Part shown: in pieces, positions 24,663 to 33,324 of the stretch
How the letters are laid out: every line of letters begins with the position of its first letter
Numbering within the stretch: position 1 is the stretch's first letter
Assembly (NCBI RefSeq): GCF_039822285.1
Contig: NZ_JBAJEY010000006.1
Coordinates: 1 to 64,000, forward strand
Origin: Thiofaba sp039822285
GTDB taxonomy: Bacteria; Pseudomonadota; Gammaproteobacteria; Halothiobacillales; Halothiobacillaceae
Length of the DNA stretch: 64,000 nucleotides
Reading direction: 5' to 3'
The notes under the pieces: generated by a model
The model's database searches: none
Told to the model about the DNA's origin: nothing
Seen by the model: the letters and a program-made list of their open reading frames with translations, nothing else
Made by a program: the position numbers and the translations under genes

Positions 24663-25127
24663 TCAGTAGAGAGGTAATGTTTGTTGAGCCGCATCCCGCT
24701 CTCGGTAGGAATCAGGATGGATTTTAAGAATATTCCAGATATGCCGATCCGAGAGTTTATGCATTGGAGCCATCATAGCGATGGCATGATTGGCGCTCAT
24801 CCCGCGCTTGATCATCTCATCAAACTGCTGATGGATGATTCGATTCCTGGCACGCAGCAAGGCCTCGGCACAGCGCGGAATATAGAGCTTTTCCCTTGCA
24901 TAGTGCTCGCAGAGCTTTTTGGCGATATCGACGCCGACCTTTTCAGCCAGCATCGTGAACCGCAACTCGCCCATGGCATTTTTACCCACGGGCATGGGAA
25001 AGGTTGTTCCGCCCAGCTTTTCCACCAGCAGGATGGTATCCGGCAGGCCGATCAGGGCCACGATCTGCCGTGCCGTGGCCGGCAAATCGTGCGACTCGAT
25101 CAGGTCAAAAAACCGATTATCCATCAT
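24663..25127 (-). CDS. mor: Mor-family transcription activator
   Basis: The product has 154 residues. The middle (LVEKLGGTTFPMPVGK) and C-terminal (YIPRCAEALLRARNRII and LSDRHIWNILK) segments are characteristic of the Mor/C activators that switch on middle or late transcription in Mu-like phages. The last segment is the helix-turn-helix. It is the final early gene and is followed by a terminator and the lysis genes. Confidence 0.93.
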   Translation of the reverse strand: MMDNRFFDLIESHDLPATARQIVALIGLPDTILLVEKLGGTTFPMPVGKNAMGELRFTMLAEKVGVDIAKKLCEHYAREKLYIPRCAEALLRARNRIIHQQFDEMIKRGMSANHAIAMMAPMHKLSDRHIWNILKIHPDSYRERDAAQQTLPLY

Positions 25128-25483
25128 GCCCCAGCCTTGAGTTTTAGCATCAATTCACTGATCGAAACCATGGCCTGGGCGCGCGCCTCGTCTGAGCGCA
25201 CGGATTTAGGCAGGGCTTGCATGGGCTCGCGCATGGGCAGCACTTCGAGCAGCTGCGCCGGCGCGGGCCAGCGGGTCACGCGGCCTGACAGGAGGCGAAA
25301 GGCGGTTTCAAGGCGCGCCGTATCGACCGCCTCGATCCACACCCGGCCATACCAGAGCGCATCCACCCACACCGCCCGGCAGGCGGCCGCGGTCTGCGCA
25401 TCCGGAGGGGTGCCTGGCAGCTGCAGGGCCGCCAGGCGAACCAGGCCCACGGCAATGGACTGCTCAAACCATGGCTCAGCCAT
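25124..25483 (-). CDS. Conserved early phage hypothetical protein
   Basis: The product has 119 residues with the pattern LAALQLPGTPPDAQTAAACR, a WVDALWYGRVWIEAVD helix, and RWPAPAQLLEVLPMR around residue 75. This arrangement recurs in proteins between GemA and Mor of transposable phages. The role is unknown; the RWPAP-LLE pattern hints at a replication-related adaptor, but this is only a guess. Confidence 0.65.
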   Translation of the reverse strand: MAEPWFEQSIAVGLVRLAALQLPGTPPDAQTAAACRAVWVDALWYGRVWIEAVDTARLETAFRLLSGRVTRWPAPAQLLEVLPMREPMQALPKSVRSDEARAQAMVSISELMLKLKAGA

Positions 25484-25922
25484 CGGGCATCACCCCAAGG
25501 AAGCCAGCCATGGCCTGGGCGGTGCGTGAGGATGGCACGGCCGCCCGCTCTATGCGCGGGATGGGCGCGGCCTCGCCACGCGCGGCCACGCTCTCGATCA
25601 CCTTGATCAGATAGGCATGGCTGTCCAGTGGGCGGACATCGCCCGCATCGCGCTTGCTGCGCATGGCCTCGATGGTGATGACCAGCGCGCGTTCCAACAC
25701 ATCGGGCGCGGCCAGCGCGGTGGCCTCACGCGCGATGCGCAAGGCCCGATCCCATGCCAGCGCGCGCTTGGCCGGCCGCCACAGGCCGAGATACTGGACC
25801 ATCGCGCGCCCAAGCCCGGCGGGAAGTCCAGCCAGAAGGCCGAACAGCTCGCGCGCGGCCTCATCCTCCACCCAGGCTTCCAGGGCGGCTTCGGCATGGC
25901 ACACCGGGCAGCGCAACCTCAT
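25476..25922 (-). CDS. Early phage protein with N-terminal Cys pair
   Basis: The product has 148 residues and starts MRLRCPVCHAEAALEAWVED. The C-x2-C pair suggests half a zinc site. The middle (LGRAMVQYLGLWRPAKRALA) matches a conserved pattern of early proteins of unknown function in many transposable phages. It overlaps both neighbours by a few bases. Confidence 0.65.
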   Translation of the reverse strand: MRLRCPVCHAEAALEAWVEDEAARELFGLLAGLPAGLGRAMVQYLGLWRPAKRALAWDRALRIAREATALAAPDVLERALVITIEAMRSKRDAGDVRPLDSHAYLIKVIESVAARGEAAPIPRIERAAVPSSRTAQAMAGFLGVMPDG

Positions 25923-26143
25923 GGGCGCACCTCATCCCCTGTGGCCCGATCACGTAAGACAAGCTCAAGCCCTAGCGCCTCGGCAATATCGCAGGCCGCA
26001 TGCAGCGGTATGGCCCGCCGCATGTTTTCATACATCAGGATGCTATTGCGGTGGTATCCACTGATGACGGCCACTTCTTCGCTGGTCAGTTTCATCGATT
26101 GGCGGCGCTGGCGGAGTGCCAACATAATCTCCTTGCGATTCAT
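25919..26143 (-). CDS. HTH-domain (XRE-like) phage protein
   Basis: The 74-residue product has a helix-turn-helix (LTSEEVAVISGYHRNSILMY) centred at about residues 19-38 and a second helix pair (DIAEALGLELVLRD). A role in early transcription control is likely from the domain. Target unknown. Confidence 0.7.
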   Translation of the reverse strand: MNRKEIMLALRQRRQSMKLTSEEVAVISGYHRNSILMYENMRRAIPLHAACDIAEALGLELVLRDRATGDEVRP

Positions 26144-26146
26144 CGA

Positions 26147-26566
26147 TTACCTCCGCTTGTCGTATTGCAACGCCGCAATCACCTTGGCAAGCTGCCGTGC
26201 ATCGCACCATTCCAGCCGTTCCACCCCGCACACCCGTTTGGCAATGGCCTCGGCATAACTCCACGGCACGGCATGACCTTGGCGGCTGGCCTTGTCGGCC
26301 AGCAGGGCCTCGATCTTGGCAAGCTGGGCCTTGCGTCCTGACCGTACCTTGGGCTCGCGCCCCGCGCTTTTGGGCGCGGCCGGTCGCCAGCCCTTGTCGA
26401 TCAGCTCGTTGAGCACGCTTACCAGCTGCGCCACGCTCATGTCCTTGCTGCTTTCCGCTCCATGCCGGCGCAGGATGGCGCGGTAGTCGTCATCCGCCAT
26501 GCCCAGCTGCCCCTTGGCGATGTGGATCTTCTGGATCAGGGCCTGCCTGCGCTCACGCATCGCCAT
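26147..26566 (-). CDS. gemA: GemA-family regulatory protein (Mu gp16-like)
   Basis: The product has 139 residues. The start IQKIHIAKGQLGMADDDYRA and the conserved KDMSVAQLVSVLNEL motif mark the GemA family, which modulates host gene expression and supercoiling in Mu infection. The start at 26566 (or the second ATG six bases downstream) overlaps the end of the upstream winged-helix gene. Longer upstream translation is Arg/Cys-rich and not protein-like. Confidence 0.88.
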   Translation of the reverse strand: MAMRERRQALIQKIHIAKGQLGMADDDYRAILRRHGAESSKDMSVAQLVSVLNELIDKGWRPAAPKSAGREPKVRSGRKAQLAKIEALLADKASRQGHAVPWSYAEAIAKRVCGVERLEWCDARQLAKVIAALQYDKRR

Positions 26567-26801
26567 CCTCCAGGCTGTAGGACCACAGCCGCACTCCGCC
26601 CGGCGCCCCCGACGGGTTGGGCACCACCTCCAGTCGGGAGCGCACCGGCACGCCATTGGCGCGCAGCTCGGCGATGATCGAGTTCACCGCGCAGACCTTG
26701 GCACCCTGAACGATCTCCATCGTCGTGTACCACCCGCCTTGCCTAAGCAAGGCCAGTACGCGCTGGAGGCGGCTTGATGTTTCGAGCTTGGCGGCTTTCA
26801 T
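26553..26801 (-). CDS. Small winged-helix early phage protein
   Basis: The product has 82 residues. SRLQRVLALLRQGGWYTTME and VNSIIAELRANGVPV give a winged-helix core, followed by a wing ending GGVRLWSYSL. It is a common small early phage protein, probably DNA-binding. Coupled to gemA by a 14-base overlap. Confidence 0.65.
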   Translation of the reverse strand: MKAAKLETSSRLQRVLALLRQGGWYTTMEIVQGAKVCAVNSIIAELRANGVPVRSRLEVVPNPSGAPGGVRLWSYSLEDGDA

Positions 26802-26858
26802 GTCACGTCCTCACGCTTCGCTTGATCAAGCCCGAGGCACCCCGGGCTTGGGCAAACG

Positions 26859-27125
26859 TCAGTCGATGGCGCGCTTGAGCTGGGCGGCGGGCTTGAAGGC
26901 CAGCGCCTTGCGCGCCGGAATGACGATCGCCTCGCCGGTCTTGGGGTTGCGGCCCTTGCGCTCGGCGCGCTCAACGATCTTCAGCACCCCCACCCCAGGG
27001 ATGCGGCATTCGCCATACTCGGCCAGCACGATGGCCACGGCCTGGCCAAAGCGGCTGATCTCATCCCGGGCACGGGCGCGGGTGATGGACGAGACGGATG
27101 TCATGGCATCGATCAGTGGATTCAT
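26859..27125 (-). CDS. HU-family DNA-bending protein
   Basis: The product has 88 residues. The beta-arm motif GRNPKTGEAIVIPARKALAF is the signature of DNABII proteins (HU/IHF). The Mu transpososome depends on host HU and IHF; a phage-borne copy could assist transposition or replication here. It overlaps the preceding gene by 4 bases. Confidence 0.92.
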   Translation of the reverse strand: MNPLIDAMTSVSSITRARARDEISRFGQAVAIVLAEYGECRIPGVGVLKIVERAERKGRNPKTGEAIVIPARKALAFKPAAQLKRAID

Positions 27126-27583
27126 GCGGCTTTTCCTCGCTTCTTGGCAGACAGGTCTTTGAAGGTGATGGACACGGATTCCTTGATCTCCAGGCAGGCG
27201 CGCAGGGTCTCCGCCAGCGGATGATCGGCGTCGGCGGCCATGGCGATCAGCTTCTCGGTGGGCTGGTACTCGACCCTGATGTCCACAAGGTCGGCAAAGC
27301 GCTTGCCCAGCGCCGCCTTCAGCGCGGCTTCATCGCTCACGACGACCTGCTGCCGCAGGATCACCTGCGCCTCGGCCAGGTCATCCACGCTGATCACGGT
27401 CTCCGGCGGAACCAGCTGCTTGAGCTCGGTCTTGATCTCGCTGACCCGGCGGGTCCGCGGCTTGGCCTCGGCTTCCGCCTTCAGCCCGTCCAGCACAAGC
27501 TCCACCACGCGCTCGGGCGCGGGGCTGGCCTCGCCGGTCCGTTTGTCCACGACCACGCCGTGGGGTAGGGGTTTTCGTTTCAT
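27122..27583 (-). CDS. Early phage hypothetical protein
   Basis: The product has 153 residues: a charged N-terminal half, then AEAQVILRQQVVVSDEAAL and DIRVEYQPTEKLIAMAADAD, suggesting an alpha/beta domain. It is located before the HU gene, in the early operon. No family is recognised. Confidence 0.55.
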   Translation of the reverse strand: MKRKPLPHGVVVDKRTGEASPAPERVVELVLDGLKAEAEAKPRTRRVSEIKTELKQLVPPETVISVDDLAEAQVILRQQVVVSDEAALKAALGKRFADLVDIRVEYQPTEKLIAMAADADHPLAETLRACLEIKESVSITFKDLSAKKRGKAA

Positions 27584-27672
27584 GGGTTTCCTCTTGGCTG
27601 CTCATCAGGCCCGGATCACCACACCCGGGCGACAGGGCATGCCGCGTGGAGGGGCGGCCGCCCTGTTTCGCA

Positions 27673-27978
27673 TCAGTGGCCCTGCACCTCCCACTCGATT
27701 CGGCAGCCGCAGCGCTGCACCTGCATGCGCCGCACCCGGCCATGCGGCCCGCCCATGTAGGCGTAGGCATAGGCCGTGCCGAGCTCCCTGTTGCGCGGGC
27801 TGACCTGGATGGTGATCACCGGCATGGGGCGGTTGGCATCCACCTCCAGCACGGTCAGGCTCAGGCCATTGAGCAGCTCGATGGCCTCGCGCAGGCAGCG
27901 CAGGCGGCGTTGAACCTCCTCGTTCAGCACCGGGCGGCGATGGGCGCGTGCGTGGTGGTGTTGAGTGGCGACGTGCAT
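27673..27978 (-). CDS. Early phage hypothetical protein
   Basis: The 101-residue product has a His-rich start and an alpha helix (LRCLREAIELLNGLSLTVL), then a beta segment and CGCRIEW near the end. It is coupled closely to the HTH gene upstream (1-base gap). Function unknown. Confidence 0.5.
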   Translation of the reverse strand: MHVATQHHHARAHRRPVLNEEVQRRLRCLREAIELLNGLSLTVLEVDANRPMPVITIQVSPRNRELGTAYAYAYMGGPHGRVRRMQVQRCGCRIEWEVQGH

Positions 27979-27979
27979 G

Positions 27980-28297
27980 TCAGTCCTCCTGATTCATGTT
28001 GTTCGGGCAGGCGCGGCAGGCGCGCCACAGGCGCACCCGCATCGGGTTGGTGGGGATCAGCTCAGTGCGCTGATGGGCAATGCAGGTTTGGCGTTGGACG
28101 GTGCCAAGCACCGGGCACTCGACCGTGTGGTGCATCAAGGCGCCTTCAACGGCCGCCTGAATGCGCTTTAAATCCCCCTTATAGGTACCGGAAAGCACCT
28201 GGGAAATGGCTGCTGGTGAATAGCCGATATTCTTGGCCACGGCCTTTTGGCTTGAGGCCTGGCAGGCCTCGCGTAAAAGCTCAATCCATGCGCTCAT
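27980..28297 (-). CDS. HTH early phage protein with C-terminal cysteines
   Basis: The product has 105 residues. An N-terminal HTH (SQKAVAKNIGYSPAAISQVL) resembles Cro/XRE domains. The C-terminal half has Cys residues (VECPVLG, TCIAH and RACRACPN) that could bind zinc. Probably a DNA-binding regulator of the early region. Confidence 0.65.
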   Translation of the reverse strand: MSAWIELLREACQASSQKAVAKNIGYSPAAISQVLSGTYKGDLKRIQAAVEGALMHHTVECPVLGTVQRQTCIAHQRTELIPTNPMRVRLWRACRACPNNMNQED

Positions 28298-28893
28298 TCG
28301 ACGCCCTCCGGTTTAATCGGATACGCCGTCTGGGTATTCGGGTCGAAAACCTCCCCTTTCGGCTTTCTCCAGCGGGGTGCATAGGGGCCGGTATCACGCA
28401 TCAGCACATAGCGCGAGCTCGCCCCGCGGCGGCCGCGTGTCGAGCCTTGCGCATCGATGCGGATCAGGTATCCGGTTTCGCGTAAAACCGCGCAGTATTT
28501 GGTAATGGCCTTGTAGGCCCAGCGCTCATCGCGGCTCGCCATCACGGTCAACCTGGCAAGGTCGAACTTGCGCATCACCCGCATGGCGGCCCAGGCGCGC
28601 TGCATCAGGCTGTCCCGGCGCGGGGCAGTGGGGCCGATGGGCCCGCGCGGCCCGCGGAACACATCCACCCCCTCGGCGGCGGCCTTCCGCCCGGCCTCGG
28701 TCAGGGCATAGCAGTGATGCCGCACATGGCGCGCCAGGCCGTTACGGCGCAGCACCTGGCAGGCGTCCGACACCTGCGCCCCGGTCAGCCCCGCCATCTC
28801 GGCCAGGCGCTCCACGGTGCCGCAGTCTTCCCCGCGCGCGGCCAACTCGCCCATGGCGGTCAAAAGGCGCGTGGCAATGTGGTGGCGCATCAC
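28294..28893 (-). CDS. Winged-helix early phage protein
   Basis: The product has 199 residues. TVERLAEMAGLTGAQVSDAC near 27-46 is a helix-turn-helix with a following wing (GLARHVRHHCYALTEAG). A second helical domain near 100-150 has basic character. It follows the B ATPase with a 4-base overlap. A replication or repression role is possible; unproven. Confidence 0.6.
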   Translation of the reverse strand: MMRHHIATRLLTAMGELAARGEDCGTVERLAEMAGLTGAQVSDACQVLRRNGLARHVRHHCYALTEAGRKAAAEGVDVFRGPRGPIGPTAPRRDSLMQRAWAAMRVMRKFDLARLTVMASRDERWAYKAITKYCAVLRETGYLIRIDAQGSTRGRRGASSRYVLMRDTGPYAPRWRKPKGEVFDPNTQTAYPIKPEGVE

Positions 28894-29624
28894 ACCCGCC
28901 CCCGCACGGTCACGCTTGCGCGGCGCTGCCAGTCATGCACCAGCCGCTGCTTGCCGATCATCGAAAGCTCGACCAGCTTGGCGCCACTGGCCTTGCCCAC
29001 GCGCTCGACCTGCGCGATGGCATTCATCACCTCGCGCAGACGCCCGGCGGCCTGGCGGTGAATCTCCGCCACCAGGTCATCCGCGACGCCCACCTCGCAC
29101 ACGGTGTCACAGCAGACGCGGACATCCTCGACCGTGGCGGCGCTGAAGTGGACCACGGCGGCAATGCGGCTCGAAATCTGCGCAAACCGCGCGATCTTGG
29201 CCTGAACATGCTCCATGCCGACCAGCACCGTGGTCACCTCGGTCATGTCGGTCAGATCGCGGACGGACTCCAGCACGCGCGAGTCATGCAGCGCATGCTC
29301 CACCTCATCGATCACCAGCGGGCGCGGGTCGCGGGCCAGCACGCCCATCGCCTGGGCAAACAGGTCCTCGCTGCGGCGCGCCGGGGCGTGGCCAAGCTCG
29401 CGTACCAGCTCGGTCAGCATCCAGTGCGGGGTGTAGCTGGCCTTGGCGCGCAGGTACACGGCCCCATGCTGGGCCGCCCACCACTGCACCGTGGAGGTCT
29501 TGCCATAGCCGGGGTCGCCCGTGACCAGCAGCATGCTGGCCTCGGAAGCGCCGCGCTCATCGACAACCTGAACGCCGCCCAAAAACTTTTCGACGTTGCT
29601 GGTGATTGCAAAACGATGTCTCAT
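28890..29624 (-). CDS. MuB-like transposition target ATPase
   Basis: The product has 244 residues. A Walker A motif GDPGYGKT lies at 36-43 and a Walker B region PLVIDEVEHAL near 101-112, in the AAA+ order of MuB/TniB-type proteins. Such proteins bind target DNA, stimulate the transposase and give target immunity. It is directly downstream of the transposase gene, as in Mu. Confidence 0.92.
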   Translation of the reverse strand: MRHRFAITSNVEKFLGGVQVVDERGASEASMLLVTGDPGYGKTSTVQWWAAQHGAVYLRAKASYTPHWMLTELVRELGHAPARRSEDLFAQAMGVLARDPRPLVIDEVEHALHDSRVLESVRDLTDMTEVTTVLVGMEHVQAKIARFAQISSRIAAVVHFSAATVEDVRVCCDTVCEVGVADDLVAEIHRQAAGRLREVMNAIAQVERVGKASGAKLVELSMIGKQRLVHDWQRRASVTVRGRV

Positions 29625-29678
29625 CTGTGCTATGCTCCTCTGTGCACGAATCAGCCATGGATGGCGTCCATGGATGGA

Positions 29679-31739
29679 TCAACCCGCCCGGCTCCACCCG
29701 GGCGCGGCCTCAAAATCCCCACCCTCCAGAATCTGCACACGCAGACGGAAGGCCGGGGAGGTCTCAAACAGGCGACTCAGGTAATCGCGCTGCACATCGT
29801 TCAGCGCGTCAGGGTCGCGTTTACTCAGGCGGTACAGGTCCAGCGGATCGGTGATGGTGGTCACGGCCGGCTCCACGGCCTCGGCCGCCTGCATTCGCGC
29901 AAGCTCCGCGCGGCCGCGTGCGCGGGCAAGCTCGGTCGCCTCATCGATTTCAGGTACGGCCGGGGTGAAGAGCCCATCCAGCACCTGCCCGACCTGATGC
30001 TCCAGCTGGATGCCCGTGACCGTGGCCCCGGTGAGGCGCTCGATCTGCTCGACCTTGCGCCGCACCTGCGCCTGGCGGCGCTTCTCGCGGCCAATATCGA
30101 GCACGCTGTCGGGCATGTAGGGCGAAGCGTTGCCATCGCGCACGGCCACGGCCAGCAGCCGGCCTTCGCGGTCGTGCACCCACACCCGCGAGCCATCGCG
30201 GATGTCGTAGGCCACCTCCACCTGCCGCTCGTCGCCCTCGAGCATCGCCAGCTCGGGCGCGTAATAGCGCAGGTTGAACAGCCGCACCTCGCCGCGATGC
30301 GTGGTGCGCATCAGGCGTGGGCGCAGCATCATGCCGAGCATCTCGGCATCGATCGTCTCCGGCGCCCAGCCGCTCGCCTCGTACTGCGCCCATACCTGAT
30401 CCGGGCTCAGCCCGCCCAGGCTCGAATGGGGCTCCGCGTTGTAGTGCGCCACCGCCTGCTGGCAGAGGTCCACAAACTCGGCCCAGCCGATGATGTGCCG
30501 CGCCCGTCCGGCCAGTGCCAGCTCGCGGCGGCTGATCTTGTGGACGCGGCTCTTGGCCTCGGCATCCATGCCCGCGCCGATGAAGCTTGGAAGCTGCCTG
30601 GCCAGGCGCACCCATACCGTCTGATGGATGCGCTCGATCACCCCGCGCGCCTGCGAGTTGTACGGAATCGAGTGCCTCAGCTCGATGCCGAGCCGATCCA
30701 GCGCGCCTTGCACGGCCTGGTTTTTGTAGCCGCGCCCATTGTCCACATACAGCACCGCCGGGATGCCGCAGGCCGCCACACCAAGGCGCAGACCATCCAG
30801 CACGGCCAGCGCCGACTCGGCCAGCTCCACGCTCCAGCCCACGATGCGGCGGGTGCGGATGTCGGCATAGGTGGTGATCTCCGGGCGGAACACCCGCCCC
30901 GGATAGAGCGGATGCTGCACCTCGGCATCGAAGGTATGCCCGTCCGCCGTCCAGATGTCGTTGGGCTGCAGATGCTCGAAGCTGCGGCGGCGGAAGGGGA
31001 GCAGGTTTTTCAGCTCGCGTGGCCCCATGCGGCCCTGCTCGCGGGCCTCCGGGGCGAGCCTGGCCAGGAAGCGCCGCACCTGATGGATGCTCGGCGCCTC
31101 CCCCTTCAAACCGGCCTTGAAGGCACGGTAAGCATCCTCCACCGACGGCTTGGTCGGCTTCTGGTAATGGGTAAGAAAAGCCCCGGCCCAGGCGGGTATG
31201 TCGAGCACCTTCTGGCGGCGCCCAGGGATCAGCCCAGCCTCGCCCGCCTTCTTGAAGGTGCCCATCCACAGCACCAGCGTGCGCGGCGCGATCACATGCC
31301 CATCGCGCGGCCGGTCGTTCGCCTGGCGGGCGGCCTCCATCAGGCGCTCATCGGCCTGCCCAAGGCGCAGAAGCTCGGCCAGATGCCTGGCCGCGGCCGT
31401 GGCACTCATATCACCATCAGCGGCCATGCGCTCGATGGCGCGGCACAGCATGGCTCGCGCCGCCGCCGTGAGCCGCTGATCGTCCGTGACCTGGTCATGG
31501 CGCACGGCCACGGCCTTCGTTCCGCTCGAAGGCGCAACCTCCACCACTGCCCGCCGCGCAATCAGCGCCGCGCGTGTCTCGGGTGGGAAGCTGGTGATGT
31601 GGTACTCAAGGCCGCCACCGCGACCAGACCTTTTTCTGGCTTTCCAGGCATCGCGCTTGGCTATGTCACGAATTGCGCGATCTGTCCCAGGAAGACCAGG
31701 GAGCCCGGCAATATCCTTGGCGGTAAACCAATCAGTCAT
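29679..31739 (-). CDS. MuA-like DDE transposase
   Basis: The product has 686 residues. The N-terminal helix-turn-helix region starts MTDWFTAKDIAGLPGLPGTD. The catalytic triad fits D266 (WTADGHTF), D333 (YVDNGRG) and E369 (GVIERIHQ), with D-D spacing equal to that of MuA. A C-terminal beta-barrel and helical tail follow, the latter expected to contact the B ATPase. It should bind the GCGCGATAGTTTGC sites at the phage ends and carry out strand transfer with a 5-bp target duplication. Confidence 0.96.
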   Translation of the reverse strand: MTDWFTAKDIAGLPGLPGTDRAIRDIAKRDAWKARKRSGRGGGLEYHITSFPPETRAALIARRAVVEVAPSSGTKAVAVRHDQVTDDQRLTAAARAMLCRAIERMAADGDMSATAAARHLAELLRLGQADERLMEAARQANDRPRDGHVIAPRTLVLWMGTFKKAGEAGLIPGRRQKVLDIPAWAGAFLTHYQKPTKPSVEDAYRAFKAGLKGEAPSIHQVRRFLARLAPEAREQGRMGPRELKNLLPFRRRSFEHLQPNDIWTADGHTFDAEVQHPLYPGRVFRPEITTYADIRTRRIVGWSVELAESALAVLDGLRLGVAACGIPAVLYVDNGRGYKNQAVQGALDRLGIELRHSIPYNSQARGVIERIHQTVWVRLARQLPSFIGAGMDAEAKSRVHKISRRELALAGRARHIIGWAEFVDLCQQAVAHYNAEPHSSLGGLSPDQVWAQYEASGWAPETIDAEMLGMMLRPRLMRTTHRGEVRLFNLRYYAPELAMLEGDERQVEVAYDIRDGSRVWVHDREGRLLAVAVRDGNASPYMPDSVLDIGREKRRQAQVRRKVEQIERLTGATVTGIQLEHQVGQVLDGLFTPAVPEIDEATELARARGRAELARMQAAEAVEPAVTTITDPLDLYRLSKRDPDALNDVQRDYLSRLFETSPAFRLRVQILEGGDFEAAPGWSRAG

Positions 31740-32175
31740 GATCGATCTCCCCCATCAGGCTCTTGAGTTGCCTGATCCTGCGTGCCGCCTCATCGCGCTG
31801 GCGCTCGAGGCGCCCAAGCTCGGCAGTGAGGGCTTCGCGGCCAATCAGCAGGCGGCCGCCGCGGATATCCGCCAACCAGGCGGTCAGCACATGGCTCTCG
31901 CACACAGCCTCCAGTGCCGGCGCAAGGTAGAACGGCAGGTTGTGATCTTCCCGTGCATCGGAGGCATAGGCATCGAGCATGTTCTTGCTCAAATCCTTGC
32001 CCGTCAGTCGGCTGACACGCGCCGCCACCTCATAGCGGTCAATCGCCGCGCCGCGCAGTATTTCACTCACCATGTGCGCAACCTGCGGGCGGTAGTCCAT
32101 CGTCCCTGGCAGCTCGGGCGCAGGCTCTGGCACATCAAAAAGATCGAGCGTGAAAGTATCTTTGACGCGCTTCAT
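31732..32175 (-). CDS. Conserved early protein upstream of the transposase
   Basis: The product has 147 residues. The N-terminus (MKRVKDTFTLDLFDVPEPAP) and a core with VAHMVSEILRGAAIDRYEVA, followed by DLSKNMLDAYASDAREDHN, match a protein often found between Ner and transposase of B3-type phages. The C-terminus is a coiled-coil-like helix. Function unknown. It overlaps the transposase by 8 bases. Confidence 0.7.
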   Translation of the reverse strand: MKRVKDTFTLDLFDVPEPAPELPGTMDYRPQVAHMVSEILRGAAIDRYEVAARVSRLTGKDLSKNMLDAYASDAREDHNLPFYLAPALEAVCESHVLTAWLADIRGGRLLIGREALTAELGRLERQRDEAARRIRQLKSLMGEIDHD

Positions 32176-32176
32176 G

Positions 32177-32452
32177 TCATGCCGCCTTGCGCTTTTTTAC
32201 GTTGCGCGGCTCAACTTCGCGTTTAAACTTGTTTAGATAGCGCGTGGGCCATATCACTTCTGGAGCAACGCCGATCGCCTCAGCAATGATGGCCTCGCCC
32301 TTGGGCCACTTGCGCAGCAGCGCCTGATAGAGCGCGGTGCGCGTGGCATATCCACAGTGCCTGGACAGTGATGCCAGGCTCCACCCGTTCTTCTTGAGCG
32401 CCGCCAGGATGTCGGCCCTGTGCCAGTCGGTCGTGGTGTGTTCGTGTGCCAT
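32177..32452 (-). CDS. ner: Ner-like DNA-binding protein, first early gene
   Basis: The product has 91 residues. The pattern DWHRADILAALKKNGWSLAS with a helix-turn-helix after it (CGYATRTALYQALLRKWPKG) and VIWPTRY is typical of Ner/Nlp proteins, small negative regulators that turn down early transcription. The gene begins about 28 bases after the predicted start of the early transcript. Confidence 0.88.
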   Translation of the reverse strand: MAHEHTTTDWHRADILAALKKNGWSLASLSRHCGYATRTALYQALLRKWPKGEAIIAEAIGVAPEVIWPTRYLNKFKREVEPRNVKKRKAA

Positions 32453-32486
32453 GTAAATTTAGACATGCTTGCTATACGTGGCTCAA

Positions 32487-32515
32487 ATATTAGCCTCATA
32501 AATGAGTCTTTGCAA
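32487..32515 (-). promoter_or_regulatory. Early promoter of the prophage
   Basis: On the - strand TTGCAA and TAATAT are separated by exactly 17 bp. The spacer contains the palindrome CTCAT-AA-ATGAG (32495-32506 on +), a candidate operator. A pair of 7-bp inverted repeats (TGCTTGC at 32466 and GCAAGCA at 32512) brackets the region. Transcription would start near 32480 and run into ner, transposase and the early genes. Confidence 0.75.
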
Positions 32516-32540
32516 GCACCCTAAGGCTTCCAAGTTCATC

Positions 32541-32561
32541 CTTGATACATCATCTATCAAG
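32541..32561. promoter_or_regulatory. Candidate repressor operator palindrome
   Basis: CTTGATA and TATCAAG form perfect 7-bp arms around a 7-bp spacer, between the divergent early promoter and the repressor gene. A 21-bp dyad in this place is a natural site for the S24-type repressor or Ner. Binding is inferred. Confidence 0.55.
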
Positions 32562-32598
32562 AGTGACTTTTTTCTTGTCAATTCAATGAGATGCAAAG

Positions 32599-33318
32599 AT
32601 GGAAGATGACCGTGAAACTCGGAAGCAACTTCCAAGTTTGAGATCAGAACTTGGAAGCCGCATCAGAGTCGTTGCGGATTTGATAGGCGATCGATCAGAG
32701 GCTGCCATGGCGGCTGGAGTCTCTGTGCCATCCATTCAGCGCTACATAGCCGGCGGCATGCCTCCTTTCGATGCCGTTATCGGTCTTGCCGCTCGGACTG
32801 GTGTTAGCCTTGATTGGATTGCTTTTGGCGAAGGCCCGATGATGCGTGCCGAGCCAGCACATGCACCACAAGAAGGCACAGCAAGATGCGATGAGACCTG
32901 CAAGGAGGCCTTTGCCATGGTGCCGTACTACGACATCGAGGCAAGCTGCGGGCATGGGATATGGAATCTGGAGGCGAGCATCAGCAGCATGCTGGCCTTT
33001 CGCCGCGATTGGCTGAAGAAAGAAGGGCTCGACCCGGATCACCTGGCCGTCATCACCGCCCGCGGTGACAGCATGGAGCCAACCATCCACAGTGGCGACA
33101 CGCTCCTGATCGACCTGCGCATCACCACGCCACGTCAGGACGGCATCTACGTGATCGAGCAAGATGGCGGACTCGCGGCAAAGCGCATCCAGCGCGCCTT
33201 GAACGGCACCTTATACATAAGGAGCGACAACCCAGCTTATCGAGAGCTTGTCATCAATCCAGACGACCACCTCAACATCATCGGCCGCCTCGCCTGGATC
33301 GGCCGCCGCGCCCCATGA
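32599..33318 (+). CDS. LexA-like phage repressor (HTH plus S24 peptidase)
   Basis: The product has 239 residues. The N-terminal 75 residues hold an HTH (SEAAMAAGVSVPSIQRYIAG). The C-terminal half is an S24 self-cleavage domain: catalytic Ser158 in GDSMEPTI and Lys195 in LAAKRIQ. Such repressors are inactivated through RecA-stimulated self-cleavage, so induction by DNA damage is predicted, unlike the Mu c repressor. The gene diverges from ner across an AT-rich control region with two palindromes. Confidence 0.92.
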   Translation: MEDDRETRKQLPSLRSELGSRIRVVADLIGDRSEAAMAAGVSVPSIQRYIAGGMPPFDAVIGLAARTGVSLDWIAFGEGPMMRAEPAHAPQEGTARCDETCKEAFAMVPYYDIEASCGHGIWNLEASISSMLAFRRDWLKKEGLDPDHLAVITARGDSMEPTIHSGDTLLIDLRITTPRQDGIYVIEQDGGLAAKRIQRALNGTLYIRSDNPAYRELVINPDDHLNIIGRLAWIGRRAP

Positions 33319-33324
33319 TTTCGT

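Noticed and set aside
25476..28297. Anti-phage defence or toxin-antitoxin genes among the small early phage genes
   Set aside because: The HTH, Cys-pair and helical proteins are all of kinds common in early regions of transposable phages; no toxin motif was seen.
28935..31766. 943-codon + strand frame antisense to transposase and ATPase
   Set aside because: Both opposite genes have clear catalytic motifs; this frame is a high-GC shadow.
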